This document shows, piece by piece, positions 10,030-20,239 of a stretch of DNA of 64,000 bases. The DNA is from Chrysophaeum taylorii (Eukaryota > Sar > Pelagophyceae > Pelagomonadales > Pelagomonadaceae). Numbering within the stretch: the first letter of the stretch is position 1; each line of letters begins with the position of its first letter. A program made the translations under genes and the position numbers. The stretch spans positions 178,830 through 242,829 of the forward strand of contig JAQMWT010000003.1 in assembly GCA_029834535.1 (NCBI GenBank). Direction: 5' to 3'. The notes beneath the pieces were generated by a model. That model was given only the letters and a program-made list of their open reading frames with translations. It was not told where the DNA came from and did not search any database.

Positions 10030-11859
10030 ATGAATGACGAAGAAATGAGGCAGCCGACGGCGCGGACGTGTCCTACGAGGTGCACGTGCAGGTTTTGCAC
10101 GAGGCTGAAAGCCGTGGACGCGGTTCGTGTGGCGCGGTGGCGCGAGAGGCGCGAGAGGCGGCGGATGAAAAACGAAGACGTCGGAGCTCGTTGCAATCTG
10201 AAAGTGCCCGCCGATGGTCCTCGGAAGCGTGTGCGGGTGTTCGAGGGGTGCGTGGTGGTGTTGGAGGGCCTGGGGAAGCGAGGGGAACAGATGCGGAAGA
10301 GGATCGAGGAGCGCGGGGGAAGAACGTGCGCTGCGTTGGAAGAAGCAACGCACGTCGTCGTCGGCGGAAGCACTATGCCAGCAGAGCCGACGACGGGCAC
10401 CGTCGTGACGGACGCGTGGGTCGTGGAGTCGCTCGCCAAGGAGGCGCTCCAGTCGACGGAGAAGTTCGAAGTCGTCGACGCGAGATTTCCGCGAAAGCGA
10501 TTGCGAGCGGAAATTAAGACGAAAGATTTCGGGATAGCGAAGAAATTCGCGTGCCAAAGGGAGCCCGAGTACAGAGCGCAGCACGCGCAGCGAAGCGCGT
10601 ACGCGGCGCGGGTCGAGCCGGTGTTCCGCGAGATTTTGGGTTTCATGGAGCGGTCGACAGAGGTCGTCGAGCGCGAGTTCAAGTCTCGCGCGTACGGCAA
10701 AGCGATCGGACGGCTGGAACGGTCCGAGAAGGCTCTCGAGGAGCTCTCGAGGGAGGAGCTCGCCGCGGAGCTCGGTCCCCAGTGCGGGAAGCAGATGCTC
10801 AAGCACATCGACCAGATCCTGTCGACGGGCGAGTGCGACAAGCTCGTCGCGCTCCGGCAGGACCCTCGTCGCGCGGCCGTCCGCGACCTTAGTCAAGTCT
10901 GGGGCATCGGCCCGGTGACGGCGCTCAAGTTGTACGTGGAGTACGACGTCAAGACGGTCAACGAGCTTCGGGACCTCGTCAAAAACCAACCGACCTTGCT
11001 GCAGCCGCGGGTCTGTCGCGCGCTCGAGTGTTACGAGGATCTGCTCGAGCGAATGCCCCGCGACGAGGCCGATCAGATCCGGGAGCGCGCGGTCGCGGCG
11101 GCCAAGAGGGCGTGCGGCGATGTCATCGCCGACGCTGCGGGGAGTTTCCGCCGCGGCAAGCTAACCTGCGGCGACGTCGACGTTTTGGTCGCCAAAAGGG
11201 ACTGGGAAACGAACGCGAGCGCGCCGCGCGACAGGACGTCGGTCCTCGAAACCATAGTCGAGGACTTGCACGCCCAAGGCTTTTTGACGCACGATTTGAC
11301 CGACGTCACCAGAAAACGCTCCCGACCGGAGGACGAAGGGGACGAACGCGACCAGTCGTTCGAGGCGCGAGGCGCGGGACCCGCGACGTACATGGGCATT
11401 TGCAAGATCCGCGCCAAGCACCGTCGCATCGACATCAAGGTCTACGACCCCGCGCAGCTCCCGTTCGCGCTCCTCTACTTTACGGGATCCGACCACTTCA
11501 ACCGGTCGATGCGCTACTACGCCAAGAAAATCGGCTACTCGCTTTCCGACCAGGGCCTCTACGAGCGCCGGCCCGACGGCACCAAGGGCAGGTCGATCGC
11601 CTGCAAGTCGGAACGCGAGGTCTTCGAGAAGCTCGGCCTCGAGTTCCGCGAGCCCTACGAGAGGGGTGTCGACGTCGACCGCGCCACCGTCGACGCCGCC
11701 AAACAACGACTCCAAGCCGAAGGCCGCCTCGGACAGGAACACCAACACCTAAACCACCACCCCGCGGGTGTGGTGGCGGTGCAGCCGCCCGCACCACCGA
11801 CGCGGCAGACACCGACATCCCATACCTCGCAAACATCCTCCAATGGGTGGTGGGGCTAA
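10030..11859 (+). CDS. POLL: family X DNA polymerase, Pol lambda-like, with BRCT domain
   Basis: A single exon encodes 609 aa. The order is a basic N-terminus, a BRCT domain (about 66-150: VRVFEGCVVVLEGLG, RIEERGG, ATHVVVGG, VVTDAWVVESL), the 8-kDa domain (about 185-285), a helix-hairpin-helix (VWGIGPVTALKLY), the palm with GSFRRGK and GDVDVLV carrying two catalytic Asp, the third Asp in RRIDIKVY, and the YFTGSDHFNRSMR and YSLSDQGLY fingers/thumb motifs. Such enzymes fill short gaps in base-excision repair and end joining in the nucleus. The BRCT plus YFTG combination resembles Pol lambda; Pol mu or TdT is less likely in a protist. ATG 10030 is the first Met in the frame; a Met at codon 46 also precedes the BRCT and is possible. 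Confidence 0.93.
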   Translation: MNDEEMRQPTARTCPTRCTCRFCTRLKAVDAVRVARWRERRERRRMKNEDVGARCNLKVPADGPRKRVRVFEGCVVVLEGLGKRGEQMRKRIEERGGRTCAALEEATHVVVGGSTMPAEPTTGTVVTDAWVVESLAKEALQSTEKFEVVDARFPRKRLRAEIKTKDFGIAKKFACQREPEYRAQHAQRSAYAARVEPVFREILGFMERSTEVVEREFKSRAYGKAIGRLERSEKALEELSREELAAELGPQCGKQMLKHIDQILSTGECDKLVALRQDPRRAAVRDLSQVWGIGPVTALKLYVEYDVKTVNELRDLVKNQPTLLQPRVCRALECYEDLLERMPRDEADQIRERAVAAAKRACGDVIADAAGSFRRGKLTCGDVDVLVAKRDWETNASAPRDRTSVLETIVEDLHAQGFLTHDLTDVTRKRSRPEDEGDERDQSFEARGAGPATYMGICKIRAKHRRIDIKVYDPAQLPFALLYFTGSDHFNRSMRYYAKKIGYSLSDQGLYERRPDGTKGRSIACKSEREVFEKLGLEFREPYERGVDVDRATVDAAKQRLQAEGRLGQEHQHLNHHPAGVVAVQPPAPPTRQTPTSHTSQTSSNGWWG

Positions 11860-12072
11860 AGATGAGCGTTCAGAACTGTAGTAGTGGTAGTAATGGGGGT
11901 GGGCGTTAGAATTTAGGGTTCGAATCGTGGTGCGCTTGACGTTGAATCGATACCACCTGGCCGTAATAATCGCTTCCTGAAAGAGGCAGGCAGGCAGAAC
12001 AAGATGGAGAGAGAGATTCTTAGCAGCGATCTGGCTCAGAGGAGACTACGACGACGGTAGGAGGAGGCGAGG
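11860..12072. other. spacer between Pol X and transporter genes
   Basis: About 210 bp. It has a TTCGAATC box near 11929, but no tRNA cloverleaf can be built around it. It should hold the 3' end of the polymerase transcript and the promoter of the transporter. Confidence 0.4.
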
Positions 12073-13630
12073 ATGTGGGTCGATGGGCTCGGGGCGCGGT
12101 GGCGGATATGCTGGCTGCTGTTCTTGAGCCGCGGCGTGTGCCAGGCAAACCGCGTGTTGCTTGGGGCATTAATGCCGTTCGTGTCGGCCGACGTGGAGAT
12201 GACGAGCCAGGAGAAGGGGAGCGTGCTCGCGGCGTTCGCGACGGGGTACATGATGACGCAAGTGCTGGGGGGCTCGGCCGCAGACCGATTCGGCGGCAAG
12301 CTGTTGGTGCTGTTCGCGATCACGACGATGTCTCTGGGATCGTTGGTCGCGCCGAGCCTGATGACGGTCTGGGGGCTGCAGCCGTTTTGGTGTTGCTACT
12401 TTTTGATGGGCCTCGCCGAGGGGCCGAGCTATCCGACGACGGGTTCGATGCTGTCCAAGTGGATCCCTGTTCACGAGCGAGGCGCGGCGATGAGCATCGT
12501 CGACACGGGATCTTCGATCGCCTCGATGTTGACCTTTTCGTGCGCGCCGCTGCTCGCGACGTCCTTCGGGTGGCAATTTGCCTTTCGGATCTTTGGGTAC
12601 GTTTCCCTTGCGATCTGTGGCTTGTGGGCCGTCTTCGCCTCGAACAACCCTAGAGATTGTCCTCTCATCTCGGACGACGAGAGAAGATATCTCGTAGCGA
12701 GCGGCATGGCCGTCAACGATATCTACGGCCGCCAGCACAACTCCCCCGACGCGACGCCCCCCTCGACATCTCGGACCGAGCTGCTCCCGGCGACCTCCTC
12801 GGCCGGAAAACGCTCGCAGCACCAGCCCGAGGCGGCGGCCGCCGAGCAGGCTAAGACGAACGGCGACGCGAACTGTCCCGTCGTCAAGAAGCCGGGGCCG
12901 CCCCCCAAGCAAGCGCCCTCCTTTCCGTTCCGCCTCTTCTGCTTCGCGAGTGCCTGGGCCGTCGTCGCGGCCCACGCCGCCTTCAACTTTGGCCGCTACT
13001 TTGTCTACAACTCGATCGTCTCGTGCGTATCCGTATCGGTTTTCCCGCGAAAGAAAGAAAGAAAGAAAGAAAGAAACGTATTCCGCGCGCAGGTATTACG
13101 TCGAGGTCGTCGGCACGTCGGCGGTCGTCGCTGGCCAGCAGGTCCTCCTCGGCCAGATCGCCGACGCCCTCGGAAAATTTGGATTCGCTCCCTTTGTTGA
13201 CTCGGCGATAAGAGATAATCCCTCGAGCAAGAGCAAGGTTCGCAAGGTCGTGTCTGGCCTGGCGTTCGTGGCCTTTGCTGCGTCCATGCTCATCATGGCC
13301 TCCTCGACCTCCCTCGGCGTCGTCACGGCAGCCCTCGTCGCCTGTAAGATTGCCTCCTCCGCCCACGTCTGCGGCTTCAAGACGTCCTTCCTCGACCTCA
13401 CCTCCAAGCACACCGGCTCCTTCACCGGCGTCTCCAACACCGTCGCGACCCTCTCGGCCATGCTCTCTCCCATCATCGCCGGCCGCCTCCTGGCCGACGG
13501 ACAACAAGGGTGGGTCAACATGTTCCTCGTTATCGCTGGGGTCAACGTGATCGCGTGTTTCGTTTGGGTCGTCTTCGCCTCGGCAGAGTCCATCGACGAC
13601 AAAATACCGCCCTCGAAGGCCACTTTGTAG
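12073..13630 (+). CDS. MFS transporter of the SLC17 / anion transporter (ANTR) type, one intron
   Basis: Exons are 12073-13022 and 13093-13630. The 70-nt intron begins GTGCGTATCC, ends CGCGCAG, contains a (GAAA)n run and restores ...NSIVS|YYVEVVG in frame (495 aa). Family marks are GYMMTQVLGGSAADRFGGK after the first helix pair, FLMGLAEGPSYPTTGSM and SKWIPVHERGAAMS. A ~75-residue hydrophilic loop (about 210-290) separates the two six-helix halves. The second half has QIADALGKFG, followed by SKVRKVVSGL. SLC17/ANTR proteins carry organic or inorganic anions (phosphate, glutamate, sialic acid) across plasma, lysosomal or plastid membranes. The substrate cannot be read from this sequence, and no clear targeting peptide precedes the first helix. 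Confidence 0.88.
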
Positions 13631-14167
13631 CAGCGCGCGCTCGATCGCTCGCTCGCTCGCTCGAGAAAAATAGCGAGCCCCCCGTCACCGAAAAAGAAAC
13701 ACACCAAAGTCGTGTCGTTTCGTTTCTCCACCAAAGATTCCTCCCGAGCGGCAGTTTTGTGCTGCGGGGCCGTTTTTTTTCCGCGGGCTTTCGAAAATGA
13801 AATGCGCTCGCTCTCTTGCACGAACACCGACAACTGTCGTCGGACGAGCGACCTCGTCTGCGACCGTGATCAGCATTCTCGGATCATCCACCATCACATT
13901 GCCGCGGCGGCGGCGGCGACGACGACGAGTCCTTCGTTGTTCGAATACCCCTCCACCTCCATCTTGTTGTTGTTCTTCTTCTTCTTCCGAAAACCCGCGA
14001 CCTACCTCCCCAGTGCACTGTAGTAGTACAAGAACGAGAGCATAATAATAACAATAATAATAATAATATTTCGCTCATTCGCGTTCGACCCGCCGGCCGG
14101 TCGGGGTCGCTGCCTGCCTGCCTGTCTGTCTGTCTGTCTGTCTGTCTCCGCTGTCGTAGTAATAAGA
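13631..14167. other. convergent intergenic region with simple repeats
   Basis: This lies between the 3' ends of the transporter and WDR5. It holds (CTCG)n near 13646, (CGG)n near 13905, a CTT run near 13975, AAT/AAC repeats near 14045 and (CTGT)n near 14125. I see no gene. Confidence 0.5.
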
Positions 14168-15519
14168 TCATGCTGATTCTAATCCGAGACGCGGGCGCTT
14201 TTGCTGATGGTGATCGGAGGACGCGTCGGCAGCGGGCTCCTCCGAGGATGTCGTCTGCTCTGGCGTGATAGGCGGCGGGGGAAGGAAGACGCGGATCTCG
14301 TCCGGCGTCGGGTTGATGCGCAGCAAGTCGGGGTCCGGAATAGGGGCGGGGAGCGGGCCCGGGGCGTCGTCGTCCATCGGTGCGGCAGTTGATGGCGAGG
14401 ATCTTCCTTGGGGGGGCGACATGTCATCGGGGGGCTCTTCGTCGTCAGTCTCCTGCCATCGCCAGAGCTTGACGAGGGCGTCGCGGGTCATGCCGCCGGT
14501 GGCGACGAGGTCCTCGCGCGGGTGCGGGTCGACGGCGAGAACGGCGTCGTCGTGGGCTGGGATCGAGTGCTCTATGGCGGCCGTCTGCAGGTTCCAGACA
14601 ACGAGCCTCCCGTCTTCCGAGCCCGAGACGACGGCGTGGTTTTTTGGGTCGCCGCGTCGATCGGGGCTAGCGTGGAAGGCGCAAGCGCCGCAAAAGCGCG
14701 CGGCCTCGAGACCCTCGTAGCACTTGGCGTGGGCGCAGGGCGGGCTCGCGACGCGCCAGAGACGGAGGGTCGAGTCGTGGTTGGCCGACAAGACGAAGTT
14801 GCCGTTCGGGGCGTAGACGACGTGCGAGACGGCCGCGTGCTTGGAGTGGGTCTCGCCGTCCATTTCCGCGAAGATCGTCGCGAGGCACTCGCCGAGTGCC
14901 GTGTCCCAGAGTCGGAGGAGTCCGTCGTAGCTCGAGGAAGCGATAATGGTGCCGTCGCGCTTGTTGAACGACACTCCCGTCACGGGATCGCTGTGAGCGT
15001 TTATCGTCTTGATCGCCCGCTCGCATCGCGCGTCCCAGCACTTGACCGTCTCGTCGAAGCTCCCCGAGGCCAGCAGGGTATTCTGGGGGTTCACGTCCAC
15101 GCAGAACACGTACGACTCGTGGCCCTCGTAGGTCACGACGCACGATCCAGTCTCGACGTCCCAGAGCCTCACCGTCTTGTCGTCGCTCGCCGTCGCGCAT
15201 CGCGCGCTGTCTCGCCACCACGTCGCGTCGTTCAGACCCTCGCCGTGGCCCACGAGGCTCGTCGCGCACGACCACGCGTTCGACGACGACGAGGAAGGCT
15301 CTGACCGCCACACTTTCGCGGTCGCATCGGCGGACGTAGAAAGAAGTCGGAGCCCGTCTGCGGGGCCGTCATGACACGACCGACTCAGTGCGTTAGTTAC
15401 TCACCGCGAGACCACGAAACGCTCGCCACGGCACGTTTGTGTCCGCTCAGCGTCGCGACGCACGCGTACCTTCCGTCGCCACCGGATTTTCTTCTTCTTG
15501 GAGCATCGTCTTCCTCCAT
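14168..15519 (-). CDS. WDR5: WDR5-like WD40 repeat protein, one intron
   Basis: Exon 1 is 15519-15405 and exon 2 is 15357-14168. The 47-nt intron (15358-15404, GTGAGT...GCAG) joins ...SWSR|DGLRLLS in frame and supplies the missing first blade (LSGHKRAVASVSW). The product is 434 aa with seven WD repeats. Matches to WDR5 are close: TASDDKTVRLWDVETG, GHESYVFCVDVNPQ, SGSFDETVKCWD, AHSDPVTGVSFN, SSSYDGLLRLWDTALGECL, VSGSEDGRLVVWNLQT. WDR5 is the propeller scaffold of COMPASS/MLL histone H3K4 methyltransferases in the nucleus. A ~120-residue acidic, proline-rich C-terminal extension absent from animal WDR5 ends in a basic KRPRLG patch that could be a nuclear signal. Confidence 0.92.
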
Positions 15520-15760
15520 ATTATTACTGCTTTCGGTTCAGACTACCTACTACCGAGACTACTACTTTCTACTACTGTAACCAAAACCCCTCTTCTTCGT
15601 CTAGACGACTTCTTCTACTTGTTCGGCGGCGGGACCTAAGAACTGGCCGCCGTGGTTGTCGGTGGGCGCGAAGGGAAGGTTATTAGAACAACAACACACG
15701 GTCGAATCGTCGAGAGTCGCCGATTGGATTGATTGGATTGGCCGCCGCCACCGAGAGACA
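15520..15760. other. spacer between WDR5 and the CTLD-RBR gene
   Basis: About 240 bp between two genes that run in the same direction. It should contain the WDR5 promoter and the 3' end of the upstream transcript. The repeat GATTGGATTGATTGGATTGG lies near 15723. Confidence 0.4.
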
Positions 15761-18700
15761 TCAATCATCCTCAGCGGACTGCGTCTCTTCCGCCGACGCC
15801 CTGCCAGAGAGGTCGGGGCCCCAGGATTCGAGGTCCTTGAAGGACAAGGGCCCGGGCGGGACGAGGCCGCGGCAGACGACGCAGCCGCCGGTGCACTGCG
15901 GGCAGGGCGCGCCCTCGCGGCAGTCGGCGCAGAAGCTGCGCGGACGACCGAGCGAGTCACGACGCGAGGAGGAAAGTACTACTACTCACGGGCAGCCGCA
16001 GCGGCGGTCGTGCGGATAGGGTAAGCGCTCGATGTTGTTGACGATGTCCGAGTTCTGGCAAAACAAACGACAGCCGCAGCTGGTGCCCGAGGTGCCGCGG
16101 CGGAGGCATCTGTAGCAGAAGTGCGTGCCGCAGTTGAGGCAGCCCGTGCCCGGGCGGATGTGGTGGCAGGCGTGGCCGTGGTGATGCGTGATGCGAAAGC
16201 TGCACTGCGGGCACGGCTTGCTCGTGGCCTCGACGAAGAGCGTCGTCGCGATGACACCGGGACCGCCCGTTTTTACCTCCTTGCACGTGAGGAGCGAGTG
16301 CGCCGGGACCTTGCAGCGCAGGCACGATTGCCGACCGCACCAGGGACACGACACGAAGGGGGGGGTGGTCTCCCAGCAGATGTCGTCGTCGTCGTTGACC
16401 AGCGGCGCCTCGGAAGCACCCCTCTCCTCGTCGTCGTCGTCGTCGTCAGAGCCTCCGCGAGCGTCGTCCTCCCGACCGGACGCCTCGACGTCGCCCGGGT
16501 CGCTCGTTATCGTCGATGCCGGCGACGCGCGCGGAATTTGTTGTTGTTGTTGTTGTTGTGGTTCGGGAGGCGGGGCCGTTCGGAATGCCGTGCGGAGGCG
16601 CTGGAAAATGAGTTTGGGGGCGCGTCTGACGGAGTCGGTCGGTGGCGCTCCGTAGCGCGTGAGATGGTCGCGGTGCTCGACCGCGAAGAGACGCGAGCAG
16701 TCGGCCCAGCAGCAGTAGAATCGTTCGTAGATTTTAATGGATGCCTCGTACATGAAGCGGAGGAGGCGGTCGAGCTCGTCGGCGCGGAGCGGAAGAACGT
16801 CGGCCGCCAGGTCTGGTCTGATGTCGCGCGCGACGAGGCGCTCGACGACGTCCTTGGTGACGACGCCGTCGCAGGTGTCGGTCGAGTACTTTGAACCGCC
16901 GAGCGGGCAGCGCATGCCCGCGGCCGTGACCTGCTCGGCGACGTTGGCGAGGGCCGAGCGGACGTAGCCGATGCTGCAGGCCGTGCAGATTTGGTGTCCG
17001 CACGAGCCGAGCGCGACGAGATACTGGGCGCTCACGACGTCGAAGCAGACCGAGCACGATTGCTCGAGGACGGGTTCCTGGAGGTCGGCGGCCTCGCCGC
17101 AGCGCGAGCAGACGTTGCCGTGGATCGCGCGGTAGGTCGCCGCGCACTCGGCGCAGAGGGTCGCGTGACCGCACGGAATGTCGACCACGAGGAGTTTGGC
17201 GAGCGCGCAGCCGCCGCAGGTGCTCGCGAGAAAGCGTTGGCGGGCGCCGGCGCGAACGCGTTTCGTCGCGGCGATCGCCGCCCGCAGATCGCGGACCGAG
17301 GCTGTCCTCCGGTCGAAGGTCCGGAGCTCGACCTCGACGCTCGCGGCGTCGGAAACGCCGGCGCCGGCGCCGCCGGCGCCGAATAAGAGGAGGCGTGAGT
17401 CCTGCGCCGGGGGGGGCCTCGTGGGTCGTGTGGGGGCGCGGCGGGTCCGGAGCGTCGAGCGGCGTAGCTGGACGTCGTGGAGCTCGGAGGGTTGGCGGCA
17501 CGCGTTGCAGACGTCGCCGTTCTCCTCCACGAAGGTCCTCGCGCAGTCGACGCAAAAGAACTGGTGGCCGCACGGCATGTTGAGGGCGTCGGCGCGGCCT
17601 TGGCCGCAGAGCGTGCAGCCAAAGCTCGTGACGACGCCGTTCAGGGCTTCGTCCTGCTGCTCGCGCTCCCTTTTCCACTTGATCATCTGGCCTCGGAGCT
17701 TGCGGCGGAGGCGGAGCGAGACGAGGCGGTCGTGGATCGCGCGGAGGACGGCGAGGAGATCGACGACGGGAATAGATGCGACAAGAGCGCTGGCGACGAT
17801 GGCGAGGCAGAGCATGCCGGTCACGAAGTAGGGGTAGCGGCGCGCCGGGTCGCAGCCCTTTTCCTCGGTCGTCGCGGCGAGGCGGCCCTTGTAGGGCCAG
17901 TCCTCCGCGTTCTGTCGAATCGGCTTGAGCCAGTTGGCGACGACGGCGCCCCCGACGACCCCAAAGGTGAAGACGGCGGTCCCCGAGAACGTGACAATCT
18001 TGGTGCGCCACTCGGCGTCGCGCGTCGGCCATGCGGCGAAGCCGCGGCGCGCGAGGGTCGCGCCGACGACGAACTGGGCGGTCATGACGCCCGCGGCGAG
18101 CAAGCCGGGGCCGACGGCGGTCGCGACGCTGACCGCAATGTAGGCGGCGCGCTGCGGCCTCCCGAGGCTGCCGCCGCACTGGACGGCGCCGTTCTGGCCA
18201 AACTGGGCGACCAGGAGCGCGGCGGGGCTCGTCGCCGGGCAGGGCGTGCACGAATCGCTCCCGTCGGCGCTCGCGTACCGTCCCCACGCGCACGCCTGGC
18301 ACTCGACGGCCCCCGTGGTCGAGAAGGTTCCCTTGCGGCAGGGGGCGCAGGTCGTCGCGGCCATTGTGACGGGGGCCTCGCACACGAAGGGCCTCTTGCT
18401 TCGGCAGTTCTCGTCGTGGAGTTTGGCGTCCGAGTCGCTACGGACGCACCGATACGACTCGAGTTCCGTGTCTTCCTTGGGTTCGCGCGTCGTCTGGCTG
18501 TCCGAGTCGACCGACTCGAACCAGTTCCGGTAGTCCGAGCAGCACCTCGGGTTAGTCCAGGTGAACGACTTCTCGTTCCCCCTTTCGCTGAGGCCAACCC
18601 AAAAGCTTTCTATGCTCCAGTCGTCCGAAAACGTATCCGCGACAAATTTGGCCTCGCGCCGTCCGCCTAAGCATACCAAGTGCCCGCCGAGCTCGTGGCA

Positions 18701-19150
18701 CTTCCGCTCGGCCGAGGTCCAGTACCGGATGCCCTCGCCAAAGTAGTAGCACGACTCCCCAAAGGCGCGCACCTCGCGCGCGTGAGTGATCGCGCCGTCG
18801 TAGACTATCGACTCGTAAGCCGTGCCCGGGAAGCACGCGCCTAAACTCGGGACCTTGCCCCCCGGGCACGTCAGGCACCGCCGTTCCTCGTCGCCGCCGG
18901 TGCGGTACGTCCCGGCCTCGCACGCACCGCACGCCCCCGTCCCCTGGCTCGCGTTCCAAGTCCCAAATCCCGCGGGGCATCCGAACGCAGTTGGCCCAAA
19001 AGACCCGCTCGGCAGTACCGACGGCACGACCGTGGGGACCTCCGTCGGCACGCTGCTGTTCTGCGCGCCGACACCAGGCAACAACAACCATAACAATAAC
19101 AACAACAATAAGCTCCTCGTTGTTGCTGTTCCGGAATGACGGAAGGACAT
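15761..19150 (-). CDS. membrane protein: signal peptide, C-type lectin domain, three TM spans, two RING-like fingers and an RBR ubiquitin-ligase module
   Basis: Exons are 19150-15990 and 15935-15761. The 54-nt intron (15936-15989, GTGAGT...GCAG) joins RRCGCP|FCADCRE, giving 1111 aa. Order: signal peptide (1-29, poly-Leu), Cys-rich GCC2/3-like segment (58-105), C-type lectin-like domain (130-258: ESCYYFGEG, W.SAERKCHELGGHLVCL, FWVGLSE, KRPFVCE), a second GCC-like stretch (268-305), helices near 335-368, 385-407 and 440-469, C3HC4-type fingers (512-552 and 645-684), then RING1 (699-760), an IBR interrupted by a poly-Gln/acidic insert (812-956) and RING2 (980-1018, Cys995 in HACHHI the likely catalytic residue). 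Another Cys-rich tail follows. Three spans put the lectin outside and the ligase in the cytosol. The family function is ubiquitin transfer through a Cys thioester; a receptor role is inference. I know of no named family with this architecture. Confidence 0.85.
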
Positions 19151-19676
19151 CAGATTGCGTCCTCGATTCTTCCGTCGCGTCCAGAAAGAAGGGTACTAAA
19201 AAAACTCCAAGGAGGGTGCTAGGGGCGCGCTATATGGTGGGATGTGTGGAGGGATGCATGAAAGGCGGAGATATCCCATCCCGCCCAGGGATTTGGGGGA
19301 TTGTGTGAAGACGATGCCTGAAAGGCGGGGCCAAGTCGGGTTCATCGCCGAGCCTGCCGGGGCAGGCGGCGGAGATAGGACGACGACGACGCCGAGTGTG
19401 TGGGTCTGTCAGTCAAAAAAGAAAGGAAGGGTTTTAAAAAATTTTTGATCATGAGTCTTTCATCCAAAAGCTTTAACAACTTTACCCTATGTTGAAGCAC
19501 CACGTGTAACAAATGATTCGGCTCGTCGCACTGCCGGTGGCCACCACCATCATAACGTGGTGCCATGCGTGCGTTTGGGAGCCCGCCCTTCGTTGACGGA
19601 CTGGTGGTGACCACGAGGCCTTCTTAGGTTCCAGCCTCCGCCGCCTTCGCGCGCCTCGGTGCGAACCCAAGGCTTT
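19151..19676. other. divergent intergenic region
   Basis: This lies between the start of the lectin/RBR gene (minus strand) and the parvulin gene (plus strand), so it should hold both promoters. Two short TGAAAGGCGG repeats occur near 19257 and 19318. The frame stays open upstream of the parvulin ATG back to about 19611, so an upstream exon with a targeting peptide could lie here. Confidence 0.45.
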
Positions 19677-20087
19677 ATGGATATCCTAAAGAACGCCTTC
19701 GCGAACGAAGAGTTCGACGACCGCAGAGTCCGCGCCTCCCACATCCTCGTCAAGGACGAAACCAAGGCCAACGAAGTCAAGGCGATGATCTCCGACGGCC
19801 AAAAAAGTGAGTGACGTGACTCGACTCGCGGGTCCGACTTGACCCTCGCAGCCTTCGCCGAAGCTGCGGCCGAGTTTTCCCGGTGCCCCTCCGCCAAGAA
19901 CGGCGGCGACCTCGGCGTCTTCGAGCCCGGCAAGATGGTCCCCGCCTTTGATGAAGTATGTTTCGACGAGTCTGTCGAACTCGGCACCGTTGTCGGACCC
20001 GTTTCGACCCAGTTCGGCCATCACCTCATCCAAGTACAAGAGCGCTTCGTCAACACGGTCAAGAGCGAGGGCTCCTCTGTCTTCTAG
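19677..20087 (+). CDS. parvulin-type peptidyl-prolyl cis-trans isomerase (PpiC-like), one intron
   Basis: Exons are 19677-19806 and 19852-20087. The 45-nt intron (GTGAGT...CGCAG) joins GQK|TFAEAA in frame, giving 121 aa. The whole parvulin fold is present: ASHILVKDETKA, FAEAAAEFSRCPSAKNGGDLG, F.PGKMVPAFDEV and GPVSTQFGHHLIQV. It is closest in style to bacterial PpiC and plastid relatives rather than to Pin1, because it lacks a WW domain and the basic phosphate-binding loop. It catalyses prolyl isomerisation in protein folding. The start is the first ATG; a longer N-terminus with a plastid or mitochondrial signal cannot be excluded. The stop codon abuts a long ACGA microsatellite. Confidence 0.9.
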
Positions 20088-20182
20088 AACGAACGAACGA
20101 ACGAACGAACGAACGAACGAACGAACGAACGAACGAACGAACGAACGAACGAACGAACGAACGAACGAACGAACGAACGAAC
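20088..20182. repeat. (ACGA)n microsatellite, about 24 copies
   Basis: A near-perfect tetranucleotide run of 95 bp begins directly after the parvulin stop codon and would lie in its 3' UTR. Confidence 0.95.
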
Positions 20183-20239
20183 AAAACACAAAAAAAAAAC
20201 AACGAGAGGCGCCCTCCGTTTCCGTACATTAATTAATTA

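Noticed and set aside
11920-11950. TTCGAATC box as a tRNA gene
   Set aside because: No acceptor, D or anticodon stem can be built around it.
16121-19139. Long plus-strand ORFs opposite the lectin/RBR gene
   Set aside because: They are antisense shadows in GC-rich coding DNA; the minus-strand protein has clear domains.
19948-20236. Plus-strand ORFs with repeated NERT peptides and a minus-strand ORF with repeated SFVR peptides
   Set aside because: They are translations of the (ACGA)n microsatellite and overlap the parvulin exon.
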